A DNA stretch of 64,000 nucleotides from Phoronis australis. Lineage: Eukaryota; Phoronida; Phoronidae. This document shows positions 25,441 through 35,432 of the stretch, piece by piece. A program made the position numbers and the translations under genes. Position 1 is the stretch's first letter. The number at the start of each line of letters is the position of its first letter. The DNA lies in the NCBI GenBank assembly GCA_002633005.1, contig NMRA01000043.1:899588-963587 (forward strand). The letters are read 5' to 3'. A model generated the notes under the pieces. That model was given only the letters and a program-made list of their open reading frames with translations. It was not told the DNA's origin and searched no databases.

Positions 25441-26178
25441 CATTTTATAGGGACTTTAAGGAGTATTTCAAAAGGTTTATTTTAAGTATCAAGTCACTAA
25501 ATTAGACATCTAAGCCAGTTCAAATATCATGTGGGCAAAAGAAATTACTTTTCTTGTTGAAACTTCAGACAGAATGGCTTTTGATGTTGTAAAGGAAACA
25601 AATTGTTGATGACGATGAAATGTGTTCCACTTGAAATATCAATATGTATCAACACCTGTTAATCAGAGACAGTTAAAAGGTAGGCAGGGTGTCACTGGGT
25701 GGTCGTCTGTACCAGGTTACCATGTGCTCAACTTTATTTCATTTACTGGATCTTGAAGGTTAATATCCGTTTGTGGCGGCTAAGTTAGTCAAAAAATATG
25801 CCACTTGAAGTTTTCTTTTCTTAACAATGGACTTTACTTCTAATGCCACAGAGAATGTCCAGAGAATGTCCAAGCCCATAGAAAGCAGGTCTGGCATGCC
25901 TTTCAAAAATTTGACTGCTTTATTAACCAGGGCAACTGTCAACTTCAATTGTACCAGTTACCATGCATTGAATTGGAACTTATTAGTTCACACATTGATT
26001 AGCACATTCTGTGGGTTCATCATTTACAAACAGGTAGAACATAACACTTAACATTATGGTTACATGTTGTTCCTAGGAGTCATTACTTTACAAAACATCA
26101 CAGCCAATCCCCATCCTTATAAGAAAATCACAGCCCATCATTACACTCTTAGAAGAGCATCACAGCCAATCATCACCC

Positions 26179-26448
26179 TTAAGGCCTTTTCATACTGACT
26201 CAACTCCGGTCTGAGCAGAGTGTCAACGTAAACTGCAAAGTTAACTAAACCATTCATACTGGCTTCGCTAGTTAAAAGATTTGAAGTAAACGGTAGGTGA
26301 CGCTGTTATCATCGAAGTAATCGCAATTGCGCTACCTTGCGATTACTTCGATGGCAACAGCATCACCTACCGTTTACTTCGATGTTCCTTAACTACTGAA
26401 GCCAGTATGAACGTTTAGTTAACTTTGCAGTTTACATCACAGGCCTTG
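26179..26448. mobile_element. Foldback element, family GGCCCTTTCATACTGAC, copy B
   Basis: TTAAGGCCTTTTCATACTGA opens it and a decayed inverted copy closes it. The centre is a strong hairpin: GAAGTAATCGCAA and TTGCGATTACTTC flank a loop of about 10 bp near 26325. Almost the whole element is arm. It shares 'gtaaacggtag.tgacgctgtt' with copy A at 11168-11675. Confidence 0.85.
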
Positions 26449-27054
26449 AGACAATGTTAAATTGATCAACACACATAAATCATATAAATAAAACAAGAAA
26501 AGCTACACAGGTTACAAGATGCACTGAACCATTTTATTGCAATCAACTGTATCTTATTTCAAAATTAGTGTCAATTAAATTCGAATGGGTATTTCTAATA
26601 AGTTCAGAATGACAGCAGCACTTGTTCACAGTATGACAGAAAAAATCAATGGTCTGAAAACTCTGGACAATTTGTGGGTCAGGCGTATGGTGAGGATTTG
26701 AACTATGCTCCATCTAAATAATGTCACATCAAAGATATAGAGATACTGAAGTTTGATATGAAACAGTCAGAATTCATGGAATTCACTTCTGTTCTGCAAC
26801 AAAATGGGCATTCATTAACTAAAAGAGTCGAAGCACAATATCGTTGGAAATACATGTGAAATGATAGAGAAATTTTTATTTTTAAGCAAGTTTATACATA
26901 CATGAACAAAAGCAACATGGAGGGTTGATATACGTCCACAGTGAGCATTGCATACAGCACAGATGCAAAGGATGATCGTTATTATATTTCTCACCAAAGG
27001 GAAAAATGCTAATAAACGTAAAAAGCGAAAAGCAAATAGACATTGCTCTCCTCA

Positions 27055-27420
27055 TGCCCAGTAAAAATGGCCACTAGAAGGTACAGAATATGTTGAATCC
27101 ATCTGAAAACGGGGAAAGTGGTATGCTATCCTTAATAGCCACCTGTCTGCCAAAAGGTCATAGAAATCCACCACGAAATACCAAAAAAATTTAAATTGCC
27201 ACCACGGGGCACTACGGTAATCAGATCCACATGAAACTTTGCCCATGCCGTTCTATTCATGATAGGGAGCATGTACACCAAATTTCATGAACTTCCAGGA
27301 GTTTTGGAGATGAAGGAATGGATGTCGGATGCCAGCATTGTGTGCCCACATGTATACATACACATACGTATACCTATATATGTATATTCATGCATAATGT
27401 ATATGTATATGTGTGTACAA
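27055..27420 (+). repeat. Modular CTCF-like repeat, partial copy
   Basis: GGCCACTAGAAGGTACAG at about 27069, then family phrases including 'gccgttctattcatga' and 'caccaaatttcatgaac'. It ends in a TATACATA-rich version of the terminal stem-loop (27345-27420). Confidence 0.8.
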
Positions 27421-27540
27421 AATATATTTATTAAATGTATGCACATTTATCAAGCACCATGGCAACATGAACTGGGAGTGACATAGTGAATTAAACACAG
27501 AGACTACTTTACCACAAGACCTGTGACTGTGTTATACAAG

Positions 27541-28375
27541 ACAATAAGCACACAACACCATGGTTGTGAACACACATGGACTTGTGTGAAATTCTGTGCT
27601 GTAGTTTAAAATAACCTCCCAACCCATGGTGATGAACACATATGGATTTAAGTGACACATTATGTAATACTGCACAATAACCACCCAACCTTGTGGTAAT
27701 GAAAATACATGGACTTTTGTGACACACTGTGCAATACAGCACAATAACCACCCAACTTTGTGGTAATGAAAATACATCGACTTGTGTGACACACTGAGCA
27801 GTACAGTACAATAACCACCCAACCTTGTGGTAATGAAAATACATAGACTTGTGTGACACACTGTGCAATACAGCACAATAATTACTCAACCTTGTGGTAA
27901 TGAAAATACATGGGCTTGTGGGACACATTGTGCAATACTGCACAATAACCACCCAACCTTGTGGTAATGAAAATACATGGACTTTTGTGACACACTGTGC
28001 AATACAGCACAATAACCACCCAACCTTGTGGTAATGGAAATACATAGACTTGTGGGACACATTGTGCAATACTGCACAATAACCACTCAACCTTGTGGTA
28101 ATGAAAATACATGGACTTGTGTGACACACTGTGCAATACAGCACAATAACCACCTAACCTTGTGGTAATGGAAACACATAGACTTGTGGGACACATTGTG
28201 CAACACTGCACAATAACCACTCAACCTTGTGGTAATGAAAATACATGGACTTGTGTGACACACTGAGCAGTACAGCACAATAACCACCCAGCCTTGTGGT
28301 AATGAAAATACATGGATTTGTGGGACACACTCTGCCCTATACAACACAATAACCACCTGACACTGAGGACTTGTG
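27541..28375. repeat. 67-bp x ~13 minisatellite, open in all three minus frames
   Basis: Units begin ACAATAACCACC and start every 67 bp (27674, 27741, 27808, 27875 and on to about 28345); the two leftmost units are diverged. 67 is not a multiple of three, yet no minus-strand frame has stops over most of the array. This gives overlapping open frames of up to 214 codons (27509-28153). The repeats encode a Cys/His/Tyr-rich 67-residue superperiod. I treat it as non-coding. Confidence 0.95.
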
Positions 28376-28394
28376 TGCCACACTCATGCATTTA

Positions 28395-28530
28395 CTTTGT
28401 AAAAATGGCCATTGTATGGTGCAGAATGAGTCAAACCCATTCAAATTGAGAAGGTGGCGTCATCTCTGTAATACACAACTGTTTGCCAAATTCCATGAAA
28501 AAAGTCAAGGAACTCCTAAGATGTAATGGC
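28395..28530 (+). repeat. Modular repeat remnant
   Basis: GGCCATTGTATGGTGCAG followed by 'cattcaaattgagaaggtggcgtcatc' style phrases seen in other copies. The following 28531-29390 is AT-rich sequence with a short (GAT)n-like acidic tract at 28588-28625 and nothing else recognised. Confidence 0.6.
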
Positions 28531-29710
28531 AAAAGTAAAAGAACAAAATGCAAGCGCTCAGATGAGCGACACTTGGCGAAATTAACTGAAGAAGATGATG
28601 ATGACGATGATGAACATGACGATAACATTCATACGATGGACGAAGATGTCAGAAATGAGTAAGAAATATGCTAGTCTTGTTCATTATAAGGTAAATCAAC
28701 AAAAACGCAGCCAGTCAACAACTAGGAACAGCGTTGTCAGAAAATCTTAAATAATTTGAAAAGTAGACATCCTAGCGAAAAGTGGAAAATATCTTATGAA
28801 AGTCCACTCAAAACTCTATCTAACAGTATAGTTTTACAAAATTCAGTAAAATTTTCAAAAATTTTCAAATTTTGCATTTTTTGAAATTGAAAACCAAATA
28901 ACTCACAAACAGTAAGTCAGAAAAAATTGTTAGAGGTCATTTGAAACAGTATACCTCAGGGAATCCACATACAAAAATTCACATCATTTCCTCTTCCCAT
29001 TTAAAATGGCACTCCAGGCACAATTGAAAATGGATGAAAACACGTCATATCTGCCATCTATTAAAGCAACTTCCAATTAAGCAGCGCTTGATAATAGGTA
29101 GTTACAAGAAACTAACACATGAAAAATTTCGAAACAATTGGTCCTACAATGTGACCTCTACAGGACAAAAAAAGTTTTCGTCCCAAAATCGACCGGAAGT
29201 AAATGAATTCTGGCATATTTGTAGAACACGTACACGTCCGGTACAATAATCGTACCCATTTGCAGCTGTGTACGTCGAAAATTGCGGCCTCTGTGTGTGC
29301 AAATTCCATGGGAATTGGGACAAAAATGCGACCTCTAGAGTGCGAACAAACAAAAAAGCAAAAAACTTAGTGTCAGAGCAATATACTTTGCAAAATCCCA
29401 TTTCCCCAAGAAAAACAATTTACACTAGGGGGGCACAGCTATAATTCGATTGGTCTGAAACTCGCTATCATCTCATGTCTTCTCTGCAGGAGCCCATCTA
29501 CCCAATTTCGCAAAATTCCGTCAAAGGGTTAAGGAGATACATGTGTAGAGGCAAAAGACCAGTACTACCACTAAGGAGTGCCAGAATAGTTGAAAACATC
29601 AAAAAATCAAAGTCAGCCGGGGTCCTCACATCATGAACACAACCGTCAATTTTCATAATGATCCTTTGGGTAGCTTGGCAGATAGGGAACATACGCAAAA
29701 AAATTTAAAT

Positions 29711-29728
29711 GGCCACCAGGTGGTGCAG
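29711..29728 (+). promoter_or_regulatory. Strong CTCF-core-like site
   Basis: GGCCACCAGGTGGTGCAG closely matches the animal CTCF consensus core (CCAsyAGrkGGCrs). Binding is not shown; the match is by eye. Confidence 0.45.
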
Positions 29729-29984
29729 AAAACATGAAATCTGTCCGGACAGGGAAGACGTTGTCGTCTACTTAATAGAAACTTATTTGGCGAATTTCAC
29801 ACAAATACATTTATAAACTCCGAAGAAAGAGGCAAACATAAAAAACATTTTGCCATTATGAGACCCAGTGGTATTTGGATCAGTTCAATACTTGTTACTA
29901 TTTGTCATCGGCTCCAAAGGAACACACCTTTAAAATTTCATAAAGGCACTTCGAAGGATAAGGACACTGCTTCAGACACAGTCA

Positions 29985-30000
29985 CCACTAGGGGGCAGCG
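29985..30000 (+). promoter_or_regulatory. Strong CTCF-core-like site
   Basis: CCACTAGGGGGCAGCG fits the CTCF core at essentially every informative position. It lies in the modular repeat. Binding is inferred from the motif alone. Confidence 0.5.
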
Positions 30001-30839
30001 CAGTAGTGGGACCTATTTTGAAAGTCAACGCCAGTCATGACCTTATCAGGAACACATCTTTCAATTTTCGTAATGATCCTTTAAGCAGTATAGCAGATAG
30101 ACAAACGCCAGATAATAGCCAAATTTCATGAAAATCCATAAAGGAACTCCGAAGATACAGATGCAAACGTAAAAACTAAAATTGCCACAAGGGGTCACAG
30201 CTGCATATGGATCGGTTCGAAACTCATCATCCGTTATCAGCTGCACAGGAATACACCAGCCAAATTTCAATACAAGTAAAGATCCTGCAAGGGGTTTGGA
30301 AGATACAGCAGAGTTGCTGAAATCCTTTCGTTGTGAAGTCCTTTCAAAACCAACTTTTCACATGACACTCCAATAGGGAACATCCCTGTAAATTATTGTG
30401 ATGTATTTTGTTGCATCAACCCAAATGACATTTCCACAACATATGGTAATGGCACATTCACTACCGAATTCCTACCGTAAGTTCTAAAAACTTTCAATCT
30501 CCATTAAAAATGGTTCTTTGTCAAGCTATTTTGAACTGCCCTGTGAAATGATTTCCCAAAATGTTTGGAATTCCTAGGTGAACCGACTCATGGTCCAGCC
30601 AGTCTCGTCACCTGGTGACTGTGTCATATTGCTCTATACAAACTACAGTAACTGAGATTATCTGGAGACTACAAGGTCACCTATTTAAGACACAACATGG
30701 TCAATACAAGGATAATTATTTTTAACATTTCTACCAAAGAGGGCAATGTTAATAACCTTAAAACACCCTCTCAGGTGTGCAAAAACAGGTTTAGCAATGT
30801 TATCCCCTACAGAACCACACCTGTCAACTTTCATCATCA

Positions 30840-33770
30840 TTCATCTTGAGCAATAAAGACATTCACAAAAACAACAAGAGCAACGCAGACCGTTGAAATG
30901 CGCCCACGAATGCACCGCTAACGGTGTGCTTCTAGGGGTGTTTACTTCGAACATAAAAATTTGCAAATTGATGGCAAAAAATATGTCGAATCCATTTGAG
31001 AACTTGTATGTGTCATCAAAGCTATTTACCAAATTTCATAAAAATCTGTCAAGGAACATCAGAGAAACAAAGGATAACAGAATAAAATGAAATTGCCACA
31101 AGTGGGCACAGTGTCCGTTGGATCCGCCTGAAAGTCGTCGTCGTCTGTTATCTTCATATCAATACACTTACTAAATTTAGTAAAGATCCTGCAGTGGGTT
31201 TAGGCGATACAACTAGTCAGTCACCATCATCAAAGGTCGTCTTCACACTGAGAACACATATGCCAGTTTTCAAATGATTTGGTTGATACAGGGTTGGACA
31301 CCAAAAACAAGATTTGAAAACAGCAAAAAATGGCCACTAGGTGGTGCAAAATACCTTGATTCCATCCAAAAACAGAAAGATAGCATCATCACACCAATAG
31401 ATGCCAAAATTTAAAATTTTATGAAAATATATTGTGTTAAACGTAAAAAACTGAAACTGCCACTAGGGGGCACAGCAGTAGTCAGAACTGTCAGAAAGTC
31501 GTCATCATCCATAGTCAACATCATATAAATACACTTGCTAAATTAAGTAAAGATCCTGCGAACACTTTAGGAGATACAGCCACAGGTGCAACAAAAACAA
31601 AACTGCCACTAGGAGGTGCCACAGTTGTCAAAATCGTCGGAAAATCATCGTCAACCGTCCTCTTTATAGTAAGCACATACATGCCAATTTTCACAATCAT
31701 CCTTTGAGCGGTTTGGTTGATAGAGGGGTGGACGCAAAAAAACAGACTCGAAAACAGTAGAAAAGGCCACTAGGTGGTGCAAACTACATCGAATCCATCC
31801 GAAAACGAGAGGATAGCGTCACCCCACTAATAGGTGTCTACATATTAAATTTCATGAAAATCCGTTAAGGACTTTTGAAGATACAAAGGTAAACGTAAAA
31901 AAAGTAAAATTGCCACTAGGGGCACACCGGTAGTCAGATCTGCCTAAAAGTCGTCGACGTCCATTGTTAACATCATATAAATATACTTACTAAATTTCGT
32001 AAAGATCCTGCGAACGGTTTAGGAGATACGGCCATAGGTGCAAAAAAACAAAACTGCCACTAGGAGGTGCCACAGTACTCGAAATCGTCGGAAAATCATT
32101 GTCAACTGTCCTCTTCATAGTTAGCACATACATGCCAATTTTCACAATCATCCTTTGAGCGGTTTGGTTGATATAGGGGTGGACGCAAAAAACAGACTGG
32201 AAAACAGTAAAAATGGCCACTAGGTGGGGCAAACTACGTCGAATCCATTCAAAAACGGGAGGATAGCGTCATCTCACTAATAGGTAGCTACATACTAAAT
32301 TTCATGAAAATCCGTTCAGGACTTTTGAAGATACAAAGGTAAGCGTAAAAAAATAAAATTACCACTAGGGGGCACACCGGTAGTCGGATCCGTCCGAAAA
32401 TTCGCTCATGCCGTCCCATTCATGAATGGAACATATAGGCCAAATTTCATGAACGTATGTCAAAGGGTTTTGGAGATAGAGCAGCGGACGATGGACGCTG
32501 CACAGACGCTGCCCGGACGGACGGATATGACGGCATAATGCGTCTACATATAAATATGTGGGCGCATAATAAAATGAAATTGCCATTAGGGGGCACAGCG
32601 TTCATTGGATCTGCCTGAAAGTCATTGTCTGTTCTTCGCTTCATATAAATACACTTATTAAATTTAATAAAGGTCCTCCAGTGGGTTTAGGAGATACAGC
32701 TATAGGCGCAAAACAAAACAAAACTACCACTAGGAGGCGCCAGAGTAGTCAAAGTCGTCATCATTAACCGTTCTCTTCACACTGAGAACATATACGCCAA
32801 TTTTCAAAACCATCCTTAGAATAATTTGGTTGATACAGAGGTAGACGCCAAAAAACCAATTCACACAAAACAAAATGCCACAAGAAAGCCTCACAGCAAC
32901 TATACTTGTCCGAAACTCATCAGCCATGCAATTTAATATGCCAGTTTTGATAATGATGCTTAGAGAGGCTTGGCCAATAAAGATAGATGGCCACAAGGTG
33001 GTGTACAATAAGCCAGTTCTATTTGAAAGTGGACAGGTGTTATCGCCTCTTTAACAGAAACGTGATTTTACGAAAAGACGTCAAGGAACTCCGATGATAT
33101 GGAGAAAAATGTAAAAACCAAAAGAGTAACAAGGAGTATAATGGTCTGTCCGAAGGTATTCACTAACTATAGTCACATTCATAAAAATAAGCTTGAGAAA
33201 CTTAACATACTGGTACATCCTTCAAGAAGTTTTTTCGAAACAGCCGTGGACGCAAAAAAATGGACACTAAGTGGAGTGCAATACACTGAATACATCCAAA
33301 AATGGACACTAAGTGGAGTGCAATACACTGAATACATCCAAAAATGGACACTAAGTGGAGTGCAATACACTGAATACATCCAAAAATGGACACTCAGTGG
33401 AGTGTAATACACTGAATACATCCAAAAATGGACACTAAGTGGAGTGCAATACACTGAATACATCCAAAAATGGGAAGGTGTCATCTCCTTAATAAATTTA
33501 AAACTATTTTGCCAAATTGCATGAAAATCTGTCCTGGAACTTGAAAGATACAGCAGAAAACACAAACAATATAATTGCCAGTAGTGGGCACAGCAGTCAG
33601 TTCCGTCCAAAAACCATTTCATGTCATCCCATTCATAATAGGAACATATACATGAAATTTAATGAACATCCATTTAGATCCTGGTCAAATGTTGACTGAT
33701 GCTGAGTGGATAGGGAGGACGGTATAACGCATCCATGTGTATATATTCTATATGTGGGTGCATAGAAATG
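30840..33770 (+). repeat. Longest modular CTCF-like repeat block, with 450-bp higher-order units
   Basis: Motifs at about 31332, 31459, 31604, 31765, 31911, 32056, 32215, 32361, 32581, 32727 and 32990. Equivalent modules recur at 450-452 bp (31604/32056, 31765/32215, 31911/32361). It contains an internal terminal stem-loop (about 32540-32570) and another at 33727-33763, so at least two elements are joined head to tail. Confidence 0.9.
33256..33465. repeat. 42-bp x 5 minisatellite derived from one repeat module
   Basis: Units of 42 bp starting near 33256, 33298, 33340, 33382 and 33424. The unit (GGACACTAAGTGGAGTGC...GAATACATCCAAAAATGG) aligns with the module start GGCCACTAGGTGGTGC...GAATCCATCCGAAAACGG. 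So part of the dispersed module, including its CTCF-like core, was tandemly amplified. Confidence 0.93.
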
Positions 33771-34069
33771 AAGTTTAAAACAAAATTGTACTTCATTAAA
33801 GGCGAAGGCAACCTTAATTACAGCTTTTCCCAATTTTATAGATTACTCGTCCGCTACTCCGGAAGTGACGTTTTAGGAGGCAAGCGTTTCCCGCCACTTG
33901 GTTTTGCGTTGACTTTACCGTGCGAATCTGTTCTATTCTACTTTTGTTTTGTGCTGTTTTTCAACAATTGTCGCCACCATTTTCCATTGGCGAGTGTTCT
34001 GCGGCAAGATAGGTTAGTAGAGAACTCAACTACGTTGGATTACGTTGTTTAGTGTGTTGTAAGCTGAAA

Positions 34070-34467
34070 ATGGCTGGAGTCGGTGACCCGTATCACAGTG
34101 ACAGTAGTGTGAGTGACGGAGACCTTGTTCACAGCAGTGGTGACGAGGAATTTTTTCACGGACATTCAGTGGGTGGGTACATGTTTGAGCCCGAGTATAA
34201 CGAGGCAGAGTACGCACAGGCACAGGCAGCTGTTGAGAGAAACGAGGCGGCTACTGAGGACATCATGGTGACACATCTTGGTGCAAATGCACTGTGTGCG
34301 TTGTTATGCCTACCTCAATGGAACGCTTGTGCTGTTCAGAGTTCGACGAGGCCAAGCCACTACTGGACATGGTTAAGTGGACTTCCGGCATACCACGGAC
34401 AGAGGAACAACTGTTCCACTTGCCAGAGTGCGGTCCCGCGACACACTCCCAGTGGATGGTAACCTGA
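34070..34467 (+). pseudogene. Decayed P2X7-C-terminal ('ballast')-like domain ORF
   Basis: From ATG at 34070 (AAAATGG context) the first frame reads an acidic, Ser-rich N-terminus and then GGYMFEPEYNEAEYAQAQ. Near 34261 the sense shifts by one base into a frame reading GDTSWCKCTVCVVMPTSMER (from 34267), then LCCSEFDEAKPLLDM. WCxCxxCxxMPT..E..CC is the zinc-binding signature of the P2X7 C-terminal domain found in many invertebrate 'P2X purinoceptor 7-like' proteins. The remainder of that domain is missing; the frame ends at TGA 34465-34467 after running into antisense of the transposase. Pseudogene, by frameshift and truncation. Confidence 0.7.
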
Positions 34468-35167
34468 GCACTCAAACTGCTTACATCGTGTCGTGTAACT
34501 CCCTCGCCACACACCTGGCACCTTCTAAATAGCTCCAACACTTTAGACAAGTCCACAATAAACTTATCAAAGTTTGGCTCACCGATCTGTTCACTGGACG
34601 ACGAACTGTCCTCTTCACTGGGTGTCGAACTGAGCCTGTAATCACTCCCACTACTCAATATCGCTGCAGGGCTGCTCAGAGGCTCTGGGCTGGAGAAAAC
34701 AACACAGAGCGAATCACTACTGGTTCCAGGAATTGCACGCTCTGGGGTACGTTCGGAGGCACGGGTGACAGTAGATGAAGTGCCTCCACTGGCTCAAGCC
34801 ACTGTACTGGCCACAGCTCGCGAGGCTTCTCGCTTCAAATACGCACTTCTCGAGGGTGGCGACGGGGCACTGCCGGGAATCAACACAGACAGAATGACAA
34901 CCTTCTTCAGACGTTGTTTCGCAGGGACCTTCATCAGTTCAGCGTACAAATCCCTTTCGTAATCGGACAGCAGAAAGTGCTTGCCACACACACACGGTAA
35001 TTCTCCACTGCTTTGTACGTTGCGTGGACGGGTAACGCTGCGTTCTTCACACAAACGAGCCAAGTACGGCGAAGTGTGTCATCCATCGGAAAACGATGCA
35101 AAGGTACTCCCAAAGCGCGCGTGAGCCGATAATTAGTATATCCTGGTACGCAGCAACAGTGTGGCAT
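34340..35167 (-). pseudogene. Decayed THAP-domain transposase (Kolobok-like)
   Basis: ATG at 35167 opens a THAP zinc finger: MPHCCCVPGYTNYRLTRALG, then PLHRFPMDDTLRRTWLVCVK and, after a frame change, CGKHFLLSDYERDLY. The second zinc ligand is Tyr (CVPGY for CVPGC). A (GT)n tract near 34995 has two extra bases, splitting the finger over two frames. Another stop lies near 34794. Further on the minus strand (34658 down) comes ELFRRCQVCG...HWECVAGPHSGKWNS....GMPEV. This is a zinc-ribbon-like block seen in transposases paired with THAP domains. The catalytic part is absent. Confidence 0.75.
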
Positions 35168-35432
35168 ATGACTGACTAGTAAATGAAAGCAAACGACGAC
35201 AGAACTTAACACAACCGAGGTAGAACAATGACTGACTCGGCAGCTCTCACAGTCAGACTATATGAAAAGAAATTGGGGCCAAATGCTTGCCTCCTAAAAC
35301 GTCACTTCCGGAAGAGCGGACAAGTAATTAATAAAATTACGAAAAGCTGTAAGTGGAAAATATGTCTAGGATAACCAACCAACCTTATTTTAGCTCAAAA
35401 TGACATGGAAAAAAGGTTGCCTTCGCCTTTAA

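Larger units (their letters stand above)
29395..30330 (+). repeat. Modular CTCF-like repeat block
   Basis: CTCF-like cores at about 29425, 29564, 29711, 29985 and 30182, all plus strand. The interval between 29711 and 29985 is nearly two modules, so one motif has decayed (CATTTTGCCATTATGAGACC near 29850). Confidence 0.85.
33800..35428. mobile_element. Kolobok-like DNA transposon with TTAA target duplication (1629 bp)
   Basis: Terminal inverted repeats AGGCGAAGGCAACCTT are flanked on both sides by TTAA (33796-33799 and 35429-35432). A subterminal inverted repeat (ATTACTYGTCCGCT..CCGGAAGTGACGTTTTAGG) follows, pushed inward about 55 bp on the right by extra sequence. TTAA duplication plus a THAP-type transposase is characteristic of the Kolobok superfamily. 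Inside are two decayed, convergent genes (34070-34467 plus; about 34340-35167 minus). The total is shorter than an autonomous element, so it is an internally deleted derivative. Confidence 0.85.

Noticed and set aside
27509-28153. 214-codon minus-strand open frame as a protein gene
   Set aside because: It lies wholly in a 67-bp minisatellite with equally open neighbouring frames, so openness reflects the unit and not coding.
27541-28375. CRISPR array
   Set aside because: Units are contiguous 67-bp tandem copies without unique spacers, in a eukaryotic intron.
33099-33622. 102- and 147-codon frames with a 14-residue repeat
   Set aside because: Produced by the 42-bp minisatellite derived from a transposon module.
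34263-34658. Whole 131-codon minus frame as transposase
   Set aside because: Only the part above about 34360 resembles transposase; below that the frame is antisense to the P2X7-like ORF.
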